DNA of 64,000 nt from Anolis sagrei. Taxonomy: Eukaryota; Chordata; Lepidosauria; Squamata; Anolidae. Under the pieces are notes generated by a model, which had not been told where the DNA came from, made no database searches, and worked only from the letters and a program-made list of their open reading frames with translations. A program made the translations under genes and the position numbers. Every line of letters starts with the position of its first letter. Position 1 is the stretch's first letter. The stretch lies in contig NC_090023.1 of NCBI RefSeq assembly GCF_037176765.1, positions 204,694,506 to 204,758,505 on the forward strand. The letters run 5' to 3'. Positions 11,501-25,300 of the stretch are shown here, one piece after another.

Positions 11501-14500
11501 AGCAAGCCTTCTTGCTTAGGTCAGCATCACCTGGTTGTTTCCCACAAGAGTTTCTCATCAATTTGTCTTCACTTGCCTTGTTATCTAAAGAGGAAGATTC
11601 TAACTCCTGTGCTTGATCTTGAGGATCAAAAGCAATTATGTTCTCTGCATAGCTGAGACTTTGAATGATTACTGAAGAAAGTCCAGAAAGTAAGTGCAAA
11701 GGGAGGATTACAGTCAGGCATGTAGCCGGGGGGGGGGGGGGGGGGGGGGCGCTCGGGGGGCTTCAGCCCCCCCCCCCCAAAATTCTCATGGTGGTTCGCG
11801 AAAAGGCCTTACTGGTGCATTATTTAAACTGTTATGTTTATTCATATCATGATCTGATCACCATACTCAATATATCCCATATGCATGGGGGTATTGGGGT
11901 AAGGATACAAAAGGTTTGCTAGGCTAGACCCTCTTTCACTCAGACTCAGCCCCCCCCTGAAACTCAGCCCCCCGAAACCCCCCTGAAATTTTTTTTTAGC
12001 CCCCCCCCGAAAACTTTTTAGCCCCCCCCCCCGAAACGAAATCCTGGCTACGGGCCTGATTACAGTAGAATATTACAAAAACAAAAATAATGACCACAGG
12101 AGATATTCATAACTTTAAAGTAGATAGTGAAGACATTGATGTAATTCAAGACTTTATGTACCCAATCATTAATCAGGATAGAGACTGTCTTCAAGAAATC
12201 ATAGTCTTGGAAGGGCAACTATCAAGGAACTAGACAAGATCCTGAAGAATAAAGATATGTAACTGAATATTAAAGTTTTAATTGTCCTCGCCATCATATT
12301 TCCAATTTCTGTTTATGATAGTGAAAGAGAGACAGTGAATAATGCTGACAGGAAAAAAAAAATCAATGCATTTGAGATGTTGTGCTGGAGAAGAGTTCCA
12401 TAGATACTGTGAGTTCCTAAAAAACTAAAACAACAACAAATTGGGCTTAGGACCTCATTACATTGATGAAGGGCACCACGTATCACCCACAGTGATGCTT
12501 CCCCATCACATGCTGACCTCATTGGTGCCTACAGAACATGGGAAGCTTGATGATGATTATGATAATGATAATAATAATAATAATAATAATAGATTTCTAC
12601 CCTGCCACCATCTTCCCGATGGGACTTGGAGCAGCTCACAAGAGCACATTCGAAGTGCCAGCCATAGAACAAACAATACACAACCCTCTGAAACAGCAAC
12701 AGAAATTCATAAATAATAAACACACATAAACCTCATCTAGTAAATTTTTAAAATTCATAAAACACACTACAGTCTGTGGGTAAGACTAGCAGTCTTCAAT
12801 TAACAGTCCAAAGTGCTGGAGTGAGCAGTCACTAAATCCTCAAATCTGGCCATAAACGACACAAGGTCAAAATCCTGTCTAAAAAGCCATTATTTTAATC
12901 TTCCTGTATTCTGCCCGGAGCATCCTAGGATGCTTGCAGCAAGGTTCTTCTACGGGACTTTGCCGGAAGTGAGTGTGTGTCTTCTGATGGGCAGCATGGG
13001 GCCCTATGTGATTAAGTCCTTAGAGCAGTGGTTCTCAACCTGTGGGTCTCCAGGTGTTTTGGCCTACAATTCCTAGAAATCTCAGCCAGTTAACCAGCTG
13101 TTAGGATTTCTGGGAGTTGAAGGCCAAAACATCTGGGGACCCATAGCTTGAGAACCACTGCCTTAGACAAAATCAAGACTGAACTCATCCTAGAGTTCAA
13201 GATAACTAAATTGGGAATGTTGTACTTTGAACACACCATGAGAAGATATGACTCAGTAGAAAAGGCAAGGATGCTTAATAGGTTAGAAGGCAGTACAAAA
13301 TGAGGAATACCACATTGCAGATGGATGAGAACAATCAAGAAAGTGACATCATTGAATGTGATAGATCTGAACAAAAGGGTGACTTGAAGGACTGTCATTC
13401 ATAAGGTCACTATAGCTCAAAATTTAGTTGATGGCAGTTAATAACATGAAGACCTTTTCCAAGTCCTGTCCTCAATTCAATGGAAATGACAAATGGCAAG
13501 AATTTGGTCTTCAGTGACTCAGAGCTAGATGCATTGCCTGCTAAGTGGCTAAGAAATAGCCTGAGTCTTACTTAAATCTCAAAAAAGTATTATTCCAAGT
13601 GATCAGCTTTTACACAAATAGCTAGCAAAGGAAAGCACTTTTATTATGTCTGCATCATTAATGATATGGCATGTTCTGAGATGACAACATAGTAGCTTTT
13701 AATGCAGAGCTGAATCGCAGAACCACAGTTGAGTACTAAACTAGTATGGTGTTGTTGTCTGAGTACTGGACTATGGGAGACCTTGGTTAAGATTTATATA
13801 GAAAAGTTTTGGGCAAAAGCAAAGCTTCTCTACATAAATTTTGCTTAAAAAATTCTATTACCCAGTCACCACAAGACAGGGCCAACTTGGAAAATATCCA
13901 TACGAAGAAATACAATTTAAGAATATTAACACTTACAAGCAAATGGTGGAACAGCTTTTGTGGTTAGATAAAACACTTGATGTATCGCCTTAGTTTTATC
14001 TGCAAATTGATCAGCATAGTGACCCATCATAGGACAGCCTTCTCTGGGACAAGGAAAGCATTTTCCCTACACAAAACCAATGTTATTGATCAGTTTCCAA
14101 TTTATGTGATGTCTCAGGAGATGAAATAGTCTCATCTTAGATTCATTCTCTGCATAGTAAGATTATATTGTATTTTGTTTTATGCTTTACACTTCATCCT
14201 TTAGAGTACATATGATCGCCCTCACCTGATTTTATCTACTTTGTGAGTTTGCCTGGATTTTATACTTACCGATGCAAAGGAGTCAAATGTTTTGCACTGG
14301 TATCCAAGAAATCCATCAGGAATAAAAATACTGTCCGAATAATACCGTAAGCTTCGTTTATGTGAGCATCCAGCTGATCTAGAAGATGCAATTTCTGGAA
14401 CAAATGTCCAATAAGTATTTCAGTTTGGGTAGAAAGCCAATTCAATGTGTTGTTGGATTCATGTTGTTAGAACAGCAGAATCCAGCAGAACCAAAATAAG

Positions 14501-17500
14501 CATCACCTCTTTTTTCCCACTGCAGCTCTCTATGGATGCCAAAAACCTGCTCGAGGCAAAGAGGAAAACTTCCAGATTACCTTCCTGGTATTATCCAGGG
14601 TCTGGGGGAAGGAAGTTCTCTGTGCTGGCATTACAATGCCACCATGGGAATTGATTTGGATTTTAATGTTTTAGTTAATTCAACCAATGGCTTGAATGTG
14701 GTTTCGGCAGTATGCTAATAAAGATGAAAATTTTGTTACTCTGACTTAGTTGAAAAAGAGTAACTTATTAAGATCAGTATGACAGCTCATACATTCCGGT
14801 ACAAAGTTCAAAAAAGTAACTCAAATAAGAAGGTAAGAGACTTTAAAGGAACGTATTAGCAATGGGAGCACATGACTTCTGTGTGTCAGAAGTAGTATGT
14901 TGGCTTTCTGAGGCCCATTCCACACAGTTGACTAAAATCCACACTATCTGTTTTGAATTGGATTATATGGCAGTATAGATTCAGATAATCCAGTTCAAAG
15001 CAGACAATGTGAACTATCTGACTTGATATTCTGGATTATATGGCAGTGTAGAAGGAGCCCCAGTTAAAAAACAACTAAGTCATTTTGGTTCAGTCCTTAG
15101 TTAGCTGTTCCTTCTTTGGCCAGTAGATGGTGCCATGGCGACAACTGCTAATATCCCAGTAGTCCTTGATACTACAATTGAATTAAATATATTACCTAAA
15201 TGTTAAAATAGCAGGTGATGTTCTAATAAGTAGTAATTAAATTAAAGTAGTAGTAGAATGTTTTCAGTTTGGGAAACATAATTAAAAATACCTCCAATTA
15301 TCTCATGGCTCTATTTTCTTATATTATTTATTTACTTTTTGACATGTCTTCTTGAATTTATCTTGAAAGGCAAACTTTTTTAAAGTTTTGATTTGTATGT
15401 TATCTTATACATATATACATTCATACATACATACATACATGAGATACATATACTCATATACATGTATGAAAATAGCAAATCCAGGATTTTAAAGATGGAC
15501 ACGAGTTATTTGTCATAAGTTTATGTAGAAAGTAACCCCTTTTATCAAATGCATCTGATAATCCTTAAGAGGATATTTAATCATTTTCAAGACTATGTCA
15601 GATGCAGGGAAAATGAGGTCTGCATGCTATATGCTGCTCCCAGTCCTGCTTTTCATACAACCGAAATCTCTCCAAGTTTAATCCTCCTCCAGAATATTTT
15701 TTCTGGCTAAAATGAATAATCTCCAAAGTGTCCCAAAATATCAACCCACACTTCTAAATCCCAAAATACTTTTTTAAAATGAAGGAAATTGGTGGCAATT
15801 TTCAATGAGTTGCAAACGTTCAACTTGCAGAGACAAAAATATAATAGGGTGGATTCAGTATATCAATAAGAATTCTAGTCCAAATCTATACATTCTTGTT
15901 TTGCTATAGTTGGTATGTTGAAGATGTTAAAGAAATACGTCTTATTATTTTTACCTCTCATAGCTCCATCAATATCTCCCTGTTTGGATACGAAGAGGTC
16001 TTTTTTGCATCCAGGCATTATTCCACCCCCATTTGGATAAAAATCGAGATGGCCACAGGGCTGAATTATTCCACTGGCTGAAATAAAGATCAATTGATGG
16101 TAACTATACAGATGTCTTCGATCAGGTCAAGACTGCTTTTGTAGAACACTCACCAAATTCGAAGAAGAGGTGGCCTATATTGGTGTGAATAACGTCAACA
16201 AATTTGGCATCTGATGGATCTAATCTGACTTCAGGAGGTGTTTGATGGAATAAAGGCCCAGCTGGATCCAGACCTAAATAAAACCAAGACAGTTATTTTG
16301 AACATTTATAATGACATATTCACCATGCCAGTGTTACGTCAAATGCAAAGAGCCTTATTCATGGACGCATTAGAATAATATGGGAACAAGGACAGAATGG
16401 ACATTCCTTGGAAGTCTTTAATCAGACAAGTGATGGATTTGTTTGTTTGTCTAGTTGTAGGTTAATTATTCCAGCATTCGTACAGTTCACACCCAACATA
16501 GACAACTGCGCAACTGACAACATATTTCAAAAACACACCAACATCTATTCCTACTCCTGTCCAAATTAGCTAAATAAATAAAGCCAGCAACAAGGAAATT
16601 GTATCTGTAGAAGGAACGTAACTACTGTAAACGACGGGCACACAGCCATATAACCCAGAATAGCAAGGCAAATAATACACAATATCTGCTTTGAACTGGA
16701 TTATCTGAGTCCATGTTGGCATATAATCCAGCTCAATGTGGATTTTATACAGCTGTGTAGAAAGGACCTCAGAAGCTCTTCAAATGTGTAAGAAAATAAG
16801 AAGACATTCACCTGGTACAAGAATGACCACAGCATAGCCACCAGGTGAGTTCACATGTAATACTATTGGGACAGGCTTTCTTTTGAGTAGAAAATCTCAA
16901 TCTATCTGTCCAAACATATCACCCTTTATGAGCCAACTAGAGCTTTAAGATCTGCCAGGGAGGCCCTGCTCTCAATCCCACCCCCTTTGCAAGTACAACT
17001 GGTGGGGATGAGAGACAGTGCCTTCTTAGTGGTGGCACTTCAGTTGTGTAGCCCCTCCTCAGTGACATCAGACTGGCCCTCCCGCCTGGTGTTCAGGAAA
17101 ATGTTAAAGACCTGGCTTTGTACATGGGTGTTTGGGGAGTAGGGTAATACAGAATTCGACCTCAATCTAGCAGTTTGAATAATGACTATGGGAAAACCAA
17201 GAAGTATGGAAATCATGACTCGGCACTTTGTATGTTTTTAATCGCTTTTATTGTATTTATATGTTTTAACTGTTCATATATTTTAAATGTTTTATAATTT
17301 GATGTGATATGTTTATTGTTCTGTGTATGATGTGGCATTGAATTTTTGCCATACTTTGTAAGCTGCTCTGAGCCCCCTTCAAGGTGAGAAGTAAATAAAA
17401 AAAAATCTTTATCCTGAAGTGTGGACAAATCAGCTCCAGGCAGCTGCATGAAGCACAGAGCTGATTTGAATTAATTAGCAAAAGGGGGTTGGGGGATCAA

Positions 17501-19319
17501 TTCCTCCTTTTCCCATCTTCCCCATCTCACTTCGTCACTCTGGATGGCACCATTGTAGGTGCCAAGTGGTGACCAATGCAAGGAAGGTAAGGGTGGTGAT
17601 CCAGTAGTGCTGAATAGATTCTGGTGCTGCTGGGTCATATGGACACCATTCAGCCACCAAGTCATCTTGGGGGCATGCATTGTGGACACCTACCAGCTCC
17701 CAAGCCAGCTGGTAATGTTGATTCGGAGTATCCCACTCCAGATAAATATTGTGTTTCTGGTCTATGCAGATGCGTTCTATCTCCAAGGTGTTCTATCTCT
17801 TGTTAGCCTTTATCCACCCAAAATGTTTCTTATTAGCCTACAGGATAAGATTGGATAACACACGTTTAAGCTTTTAAGCTATTGTCTTTTCAAGTCTATT
17901 GCAATATCACCTGTTATTCTGCTTAGGCCTGGTTTTCTTCTCCCAGCTTCCCCTCCAGCATGGGCTCCAAGACTATGTCCAATAATATGGACATCAGAAA
18001 GAGAATATCCACAGTTTTCCTACAAAATGTAAATGAAAGGATATGGATAACATATGTTAGATATTTAGGAAGGAAAATTTCACTATAAAGACAAGAGGAG
18101 AGCAGGTCCCGTCTAAAATATTTAGCTGCCTGAGGCAAGGTACAAGATGACACCTGTTTCTGAATTGGTTGCATGCTTTGTACAAAAACTGACTGGATTA
18201 CTAGTTAAATATAACTTCAGCACTGTTAACAGGATTGTGTCCTTGCCAACACCTAAACTGGCAAGCTTATTTAGGGAACTTTGTACAAAGTGTGTGAGAT
18301 ACATTCATTCAATAGAAAAGAAAAACTAGAATACAATGAACAGCTTGCACTCCCTAAATACCTGCTACTACAAGTTGCCTTCTCAGGCCCCTTCTTCTAT
18401 CTCAGGATCTGATCCCAGATTATCTGCTTAATTATCCCAGATTGGGATATATGGCACTAGAAACTCATATAACCCAGTTCAAAACAGATAACCTGGGATC
18501 AGAACCTGGGATATAAGGACAGTGTAGAAGGGGCCTCAGTCTGCCTAAAGATAAGGTCAGCCTTAGTTAAGCGTAATAGCAGGAGTCACTTTAGTTGTTT
18601 CCACCTATGTATTCTCCATATTCTTTGTTGTTACTCAAGTTGTTTCCAACTTATGGCAACCGTAATATAACCCTATCATAGGATTTTCTGTGGTTGAGTA
18701 TGTGACTTACCCAAGGTAGCACAGTGGCTTCTATGACTGAGCAGATAACTAATTCCTGGTCTCAACCACTACACCATGCTGAGTCCCAATATATACCATC
18801 TTACTTGAACCTATAAATTCTATATACTCTGTGGAATTGTAATGAATTTATCTTAAGAAAAATAGAATTATATAATATGGAAAATACTCAATGACTTGGT
18901 TCATTCTGACTGAATTTCTGAATCATAAAATGATGAGACGAAGGCCCCTTCCACACTTCCCTTATATCCCAGGATCTGATCCCAGATTGGGCTGATGTGG
19001 GTTTTTTTGTCTGTGTGGCCATGTTCTAGAAGCATTCTCTCCTGATGTTTCACCTGCATCTGTGGAAAGCATCCACAACCCCTGAGGAGAGAATGTTTCT
19101 AGAACATGGCCATACAGACCAAAAAACCTACAACAGCACAATGATTCCGGTCATGAAAGCCTTTGACAATACATGTATCCCAGATTATCTGTTTATCCCA
19201 GATTATCTGGCAGAAAGTTAAACCCGATATTGCAGTTCTCAAAGGCTCAATTTTCTTTGGCCTCTTCCACACTAATCTATATCCCAGGATCTCATCCCAG
19301 ATTACTTGCTTTAAACTGG

Positions 19320-19359
<40 letters not shown>

Positions 19360-22300
19360 TTTGGTACACTTGTATACCGCTAATATCTCAGCCTAAATCG
19401 GCGACTCATTGCAGTTTACAACACTTAAAAACAACAATATTCAGATTAAAAGCATAAAAACACATATACAGTACACAGTATTGGGCCACCAATACAAACC
19501 AATGCATCTCTTAATTAAAATCATAATCCAATTTCGTTGTCTGTGATTGCCAGTCCTTGATCATCAGTTTAAAGCAAGTAATCTGGGATGAGATCCTGGG
19601 ATATAGATTAGTGTGGAAGAGGTCAAAGAAAATTGAGCCTTTGAGAACTGCAATATCGGGTTTAACTTTCTGTGACCCCAAAATAACCATAAAAATCTTA
19701 AACTTCATACATTTGATAGAAACCTTTTGAATGATCTGCTCTTTGTAAGGATCTAAGTCCTCCTAGGCACAAATTCTTAACATGCCATCTTTTACCAATG
19801 ATTCCATATCTATTTTGAAAAACCACAGGATTGATTGGTGTCTTGAAATTATTTACATTTCATTTAAGCTCCTTGTTTTTCTGGCCTTCAGATTCTTATT
19901 TGTAATCTTGAGGTATGGCATAATTAGGCATATTAATTTCAGAGTCCTTGAGTATTAGAATGCTTGTCCACACTTCCTGGTGCCGGTCAGTTGTCACACC
20001 CTGTGCCACTTCGCATCTTTCACAGGAAATGACAATAAGGAATTAGGAATATGGGAGTTGTGCTTGGGAGACATAGAAAGTGGCAGAGAAAGAAGTATTC
20101 TGACTACGACTTGAGTTTATTGATTGACTATGCACTCTTTGTGCCCTAGAGGTGCCTCTGGTTCAGCAGCACACAATTTAGAAATCACCTTTCTACCATT
20201 ACTTCCACTAGCTCTACAAATCTCATGAGGATGTATACTATCTGAGCAGTATATATAGGGAAATAGGTCTGTAGGGATAGGTTTCACCATAATTTCCTCA
20301 TTAGTTTCCTTTTTTTTTTTTTTGCTTGCAGTAACAGATTGCAGACTAGGCCATGTGCCATCCCAACCTTTAGACCCTCAGTTTCCAATAAAGAGCATGC
20401 ATTTCACTGTTACCACAATTGTACCTTGCATTTTGTATTCCATATCATTTAACATGTTTGGTGATGATGTCAAATAAAGTATAGCTCCCATATCTGTGGG
20501 GGATATGATCCTGGACTTTGCTTATTTATTTATTTATTTATGCAAAATTGCAGGTAATAATGAATCCTTTTGAAATGCAGGAAGTGGCCCAGGAATAGCC
20601 TGGAGTTGCACAGGAGGACCTAGAAAGTGTCCAGAAAGGACATATTTTGTTGGATGAAAGAAACTGCAGAGATCAGTCCCGTGGATACAGGAGTCATACT
20701 GTATGTTCTAATCACACTCTTAAAACATCATCAGACCGGGAGGGGGGGTGTTCCCTATCCTAGAGCGCTGCTGGCATGCTGCTGGGACAGGGTCTGCTGG
20801 AGCCCATCACATGACATAGGGCTACTTCTGCCAGGGCTCCGTTGGGCTCTGTCCCAACAGTATTTCGGTAGCTGTTGACAGCGTGCTAAGAGGGAGCCCT
20901 GAGAATACAGGTTACTACCTGTATCCTCATTAAAAGAAGCCAGAGACAGCACGGGAGGAAGCCGGGGACAGCCCATGACCAATTATGGTAAGGGAATGAA
21001 GCTGGACTGCCCCATGGTTTCCCATTATGTCCCCCGCTGTCCCCTGGCTTCTGGACTTCCATGTGATGAGGTCCTTAATATTCTTGAAACATCTTTAAGT
21101 CTGAAGTCTTGAAAGGAAAGACATTTAAAATATTCCACCCTCTCTATTTAAGTGATTTGGTATGATGAGCAGGAGAACATGCTTACCTCAAGATAATCCA
21201 ATAAATAAGCCATCTCAGCTCCAACAATTCGGACATTTTGTACTGATTGTGTATACAAATCAGCAGCAGCCGCTTTCCAGTTTACAACAATACAGTTTAT
21301 ATCTTCCTTTTGAAGAAAAAACTAGAGGGGCAACAAAATAATTATATCAACAAGAACAAAAATATGGAGAACATTACCGTTTTCCATAATAATCACACAC
21401 TGTAATGGACCTCCTACTTGCAGAACTGTCATAATCGATTACTTTTTGTTTGCATAATGACATAAGGCCGGGCCTTCAGTCTTACAATTCATGAGTAGAG
21501 AGATAGAGGTCAAACGGAGTAACAGTGACATTTGGAGAACAAATAGACAAACAAGCACATTTAAAGAAATAAGTGGTAAAATAAAAGATGCAGAAGGGTG
21601 TTAAGTAAAGGGGAAAAATAGGAGTAGCCTTGCTGACTCATAAGAGCATATAAACTCTCAATCATTCTGGTAAACGAAACATTGATTCTCTTACAGCATG
21701 CTCAGTTGTTTCAAATAGAGAGCTTCAATTCTGCTGTGTAACTCAACATGTTCTTGACTTGGAGTCTATAAATGCAGCTTCAAAGGGGAAATAAACTTTC
21801 CTTTCCATTTTCTTCCTGTTACTCTAAATATTTTGTTTCAGTACGTTTCTCTGGTGAAAGGGCCCATAGTATCAATTAGATTCACAGTACCCCATGAGCC
21901 AATAGTGTGACTGAACTCTATGAGTTTACAAACTGTGTTAACTCCCCCCCCCCCCCATTTAAGCTGAAGTTATAGTTATTGATTGGAAAATGCACAACAA
22001 TTTCAGTGCCACAACCACCACCAAAAATACATAAGACACATCTGTTGTTCTAAGACACCCCATTTTTAGAATAACTTACATAAAAACTGCATCTTATAAT
22101 GGAAGAAATACAGTATTACTATAGAATCAAAAATAAATAAGACCTTGTGGGCCATCCAATCCAAACCCCTGCCAAGAAGCAAGAAAATCACACCCAAAGC
22201 ACTCCGACATATGGCCATCCAGCCTCTGTTTAAAAGCCTCTAAAGAAGGAACCTCCACCACACTCTGATGCAGACAATTCCACTGCTGAACAGCTCTCAC

Positions 22301-25300
22301 AGTTAGGAAATACTTCCTAACGTTCAGGTGGAATCTCCTGGCCTGTAGTTTGAAGCCATTGCTCCGCATCCTATTCTCCAGGGCAGCAGAAAACAAGCTT
22401 GCTCCCTCCCCCAATGAATTCCCCTCACATATTTATACATGGCCATCATATCTCCTCTCAGCCTTCTCTTCTGAAGGCTAAACATGCCCAGCTCTTTATG
22501 CCCCTCCATATAGGGCTTGTTCTCCAGACCCTTGATCATTTTAGTTGCCCTCTTCTGGACACATTCCAGCTTGTCAACATCTCGCTTCAACTGCAGGACC
22601 CAGATGTGGTCTGATCAAGGCAGAATAGATGGGTTGCATTACTTCCCTGGATCTAGACACTAGACTCCTATTTATGCAGGCCAAAATGCATTGTGTTTTT
22701 TTGTTTTTGTTTTGTTTTGCCACTGCATGACATTGTTGGCTCATGTTTAACTTGTTGTCCATGAGGACTCCAAGATATTTTTCACATGTACTGCTGTTAG
22801 GCCAGGTGTTAACAGCTGGTATCCTATTACTGACCTGTGCAGGTGTAAACCCAGATTATGTTTTTTTGGGGGGTTATTTGGATGAAAGAATTTTCTACCT
22901 CCTTCACTACCTTGAAACTCTTCTCCCTGCTATGGAAGTTTCTACCTAGCTATGAATTTGGCAGCTGGACACACAACGACAACCTTTGAAGGACGCCTTT
23001 GTTGTTATGAATCCAACTAGGTGAAACTTAATACTACTATGCAATATTACAAGTGACATTTCATTCTGTGCAATTGGAAGCTGGGATACAAACACTGATA
23101 ATCATAAATATAACAACAATAAAAATAACAAAATAATTGGCTATATATTTACCCTGCATATGTTTACTATCCGATCATATTCATCTCCAACAAAATAGCC
23201 ATGTATAATGAAACGTGTTTTCCGGTTTGTTCTGAAATTTGAGACTTTAATCGTTGATGGATTTACTGCAGATATCACCTAGATTAAGGGAGAAAGACAT
23301 ATGCTAATAATTATTATTAGTGTTTCGACTTCTTCGGAAATAAGATAATAATGCAAGGGACCTGGATTGACCCCCACCTGACTGGGTGCATGGTCGTCTC
23401 TTTCCCAAAGGAGAAAAATATTAATTTGTGGAAAAGCCATTGGGCATAAAGTGGCCACAGAGTGTTTGAAATTTCTATTCTTGGACTTATGCATGTGAAT
23501 ATTCCCACCATGTTTGTTTGTTTCAGGAGTGGTATGGCTTCATGGTTGTAGGCTTAATTTTTGATGTTGAAAATCCAGGTCCTTTGATGGCCGAAAGCGA
23601 GGAGGAGGAGCTGAGGAGTCTTATAACCAAGGTGAAAGAAGAAAGTGCACAAGTTGGGTTGCAGTTAAACATCAAAAAACCAAGATTATGGCAACAAGAA
23701 TGATTGATAACTGGCAAATAGAGGGAGAAAACATGGAGGCTGTGACAGTCTTTGTATTTCTAGACACGAAGATTACTGCAGACACATACTGCAGCTAGGA
23801 AAACAGAAGATGTTTACTTCTTTTGAGGAGAGCAATGACCAATCTCGATAAAATAGTGAAGAGTAGAGACATCACACTGACAACAAAGATCCACACAGTT
23901 AAAGCAGTGGTATTTCCTGTGGTAACTTATGGATGTGAGAGCTGGACCATAAGGAAGGCTGAGCGAAGGAAGATAGACGCTTTTGAACTGTGGTGCTGGA
24001 GGAAAATTCTGAGTGCCTTGGACCATGAGAAAATCCAACCAGTCCATACTCCAGGAAATAAAGCCCAACTGTTCATTGGAGGGAAGAATATTAGAAGCAA
24101 AGATGAAGTACTTTGGCCACATCATGAGAAGACAGGAAAGCTTGGAGAAGACAACAAAGCTGGGGGAAATGGAAGGAAAAAGAAGGAGGGGCAAACCAAG
24201 GGCAAGATGGATGGATGGGATCCTTGAAGTGATGGCTTGACTCTGAAGGATCTGGGGGTGGTGATGGCCAACAGGGAGCTCTGGCATGGGCTGGTCCATG
24301 AGGTTACAAAGAATTGGAAGCAAGTGAACAAATAAACAATGAATTGTTTTAGTCAGAATGGTTATGCAATTCATTATCTTGTAATCTAATTTAGGTCATG
24401 GATTATGAGGTGGTGATGGGAATAAAACCAGTTCTGTTGGCTTGAAAAATGAATGTGACTCCAACATGACAAATCAAAATCCTGAAGGAAAATAATAGAT
24501 TTCTAATTGTCCTTTCTGCTTGTGCTTATTTTTTATTATCTATCTCATAAATTAGTTGTAAAGTTTAGTTCCTTACAGTTCTTTTGGCTCAGGATTGTGT
24601 ACTTGTGTTTGAGATTATTTTATCCACTTGCTTCACTTTCCCTAACTTCCATGTATTCTGCAGAAAAGCTACATTTGTTAGATAATCAATATCATTGCTG
24701 CCAGTGGCAGCTTGGATATTTTATATTGAGTTATAATGAATGCACTTGTGATTTTTACTGAAGATTTGAAAGGCACTGCCCAAGGTGTAGCAAAGGTTGG
24801 GGTCCTTGTAGAGCTCCTTTATCATCTGGAATAAAACCTAGAATGAACTCAGCAGCAGCTACTGTTGTGCTGATACTTTCTTTAATAAGACTGTGACCTA
24901 AAACTTAGTATTCCTCAACAAATGTGTGATTTGGATAAAAATATATATTTGAGAATGCATGTTAGTATGTGAATGTGAAATAAAAAATAGAACAAAATCA
25001 ATCCCTTTCTAAGATGATAATATTGAGAAAAAAAAAAGATTAAAATGACAAAAATTATCCAAAGTATCATCCAAATCCTTCAATTTACTTCCCAATGTAA
25101 TGGGGTTGAGAGGATTAAAATAACTTTGTAAATCCTTTTTGGACTCAATCTAATTCTTAGTGCTAGCTAGAGTAGACCAGTCAATCAATGGAACTTGGGC
25201 AAGTGTTGACTAAACAAATTCCTACTGTTTAGACTGGACCTTTTCTAGATGTGACTAGCAATTGGGCCAATGACACTGGCTCTGGGATAGGGTATGGAGA

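Noticed and set aside
15407-15445. CATA-type repeats considered as a CRISPR-like or regulatory array.
   Set aside because: Ordinary microsatellite without spacers; no CRISPR is expected or seen in this vertebrate DNA.
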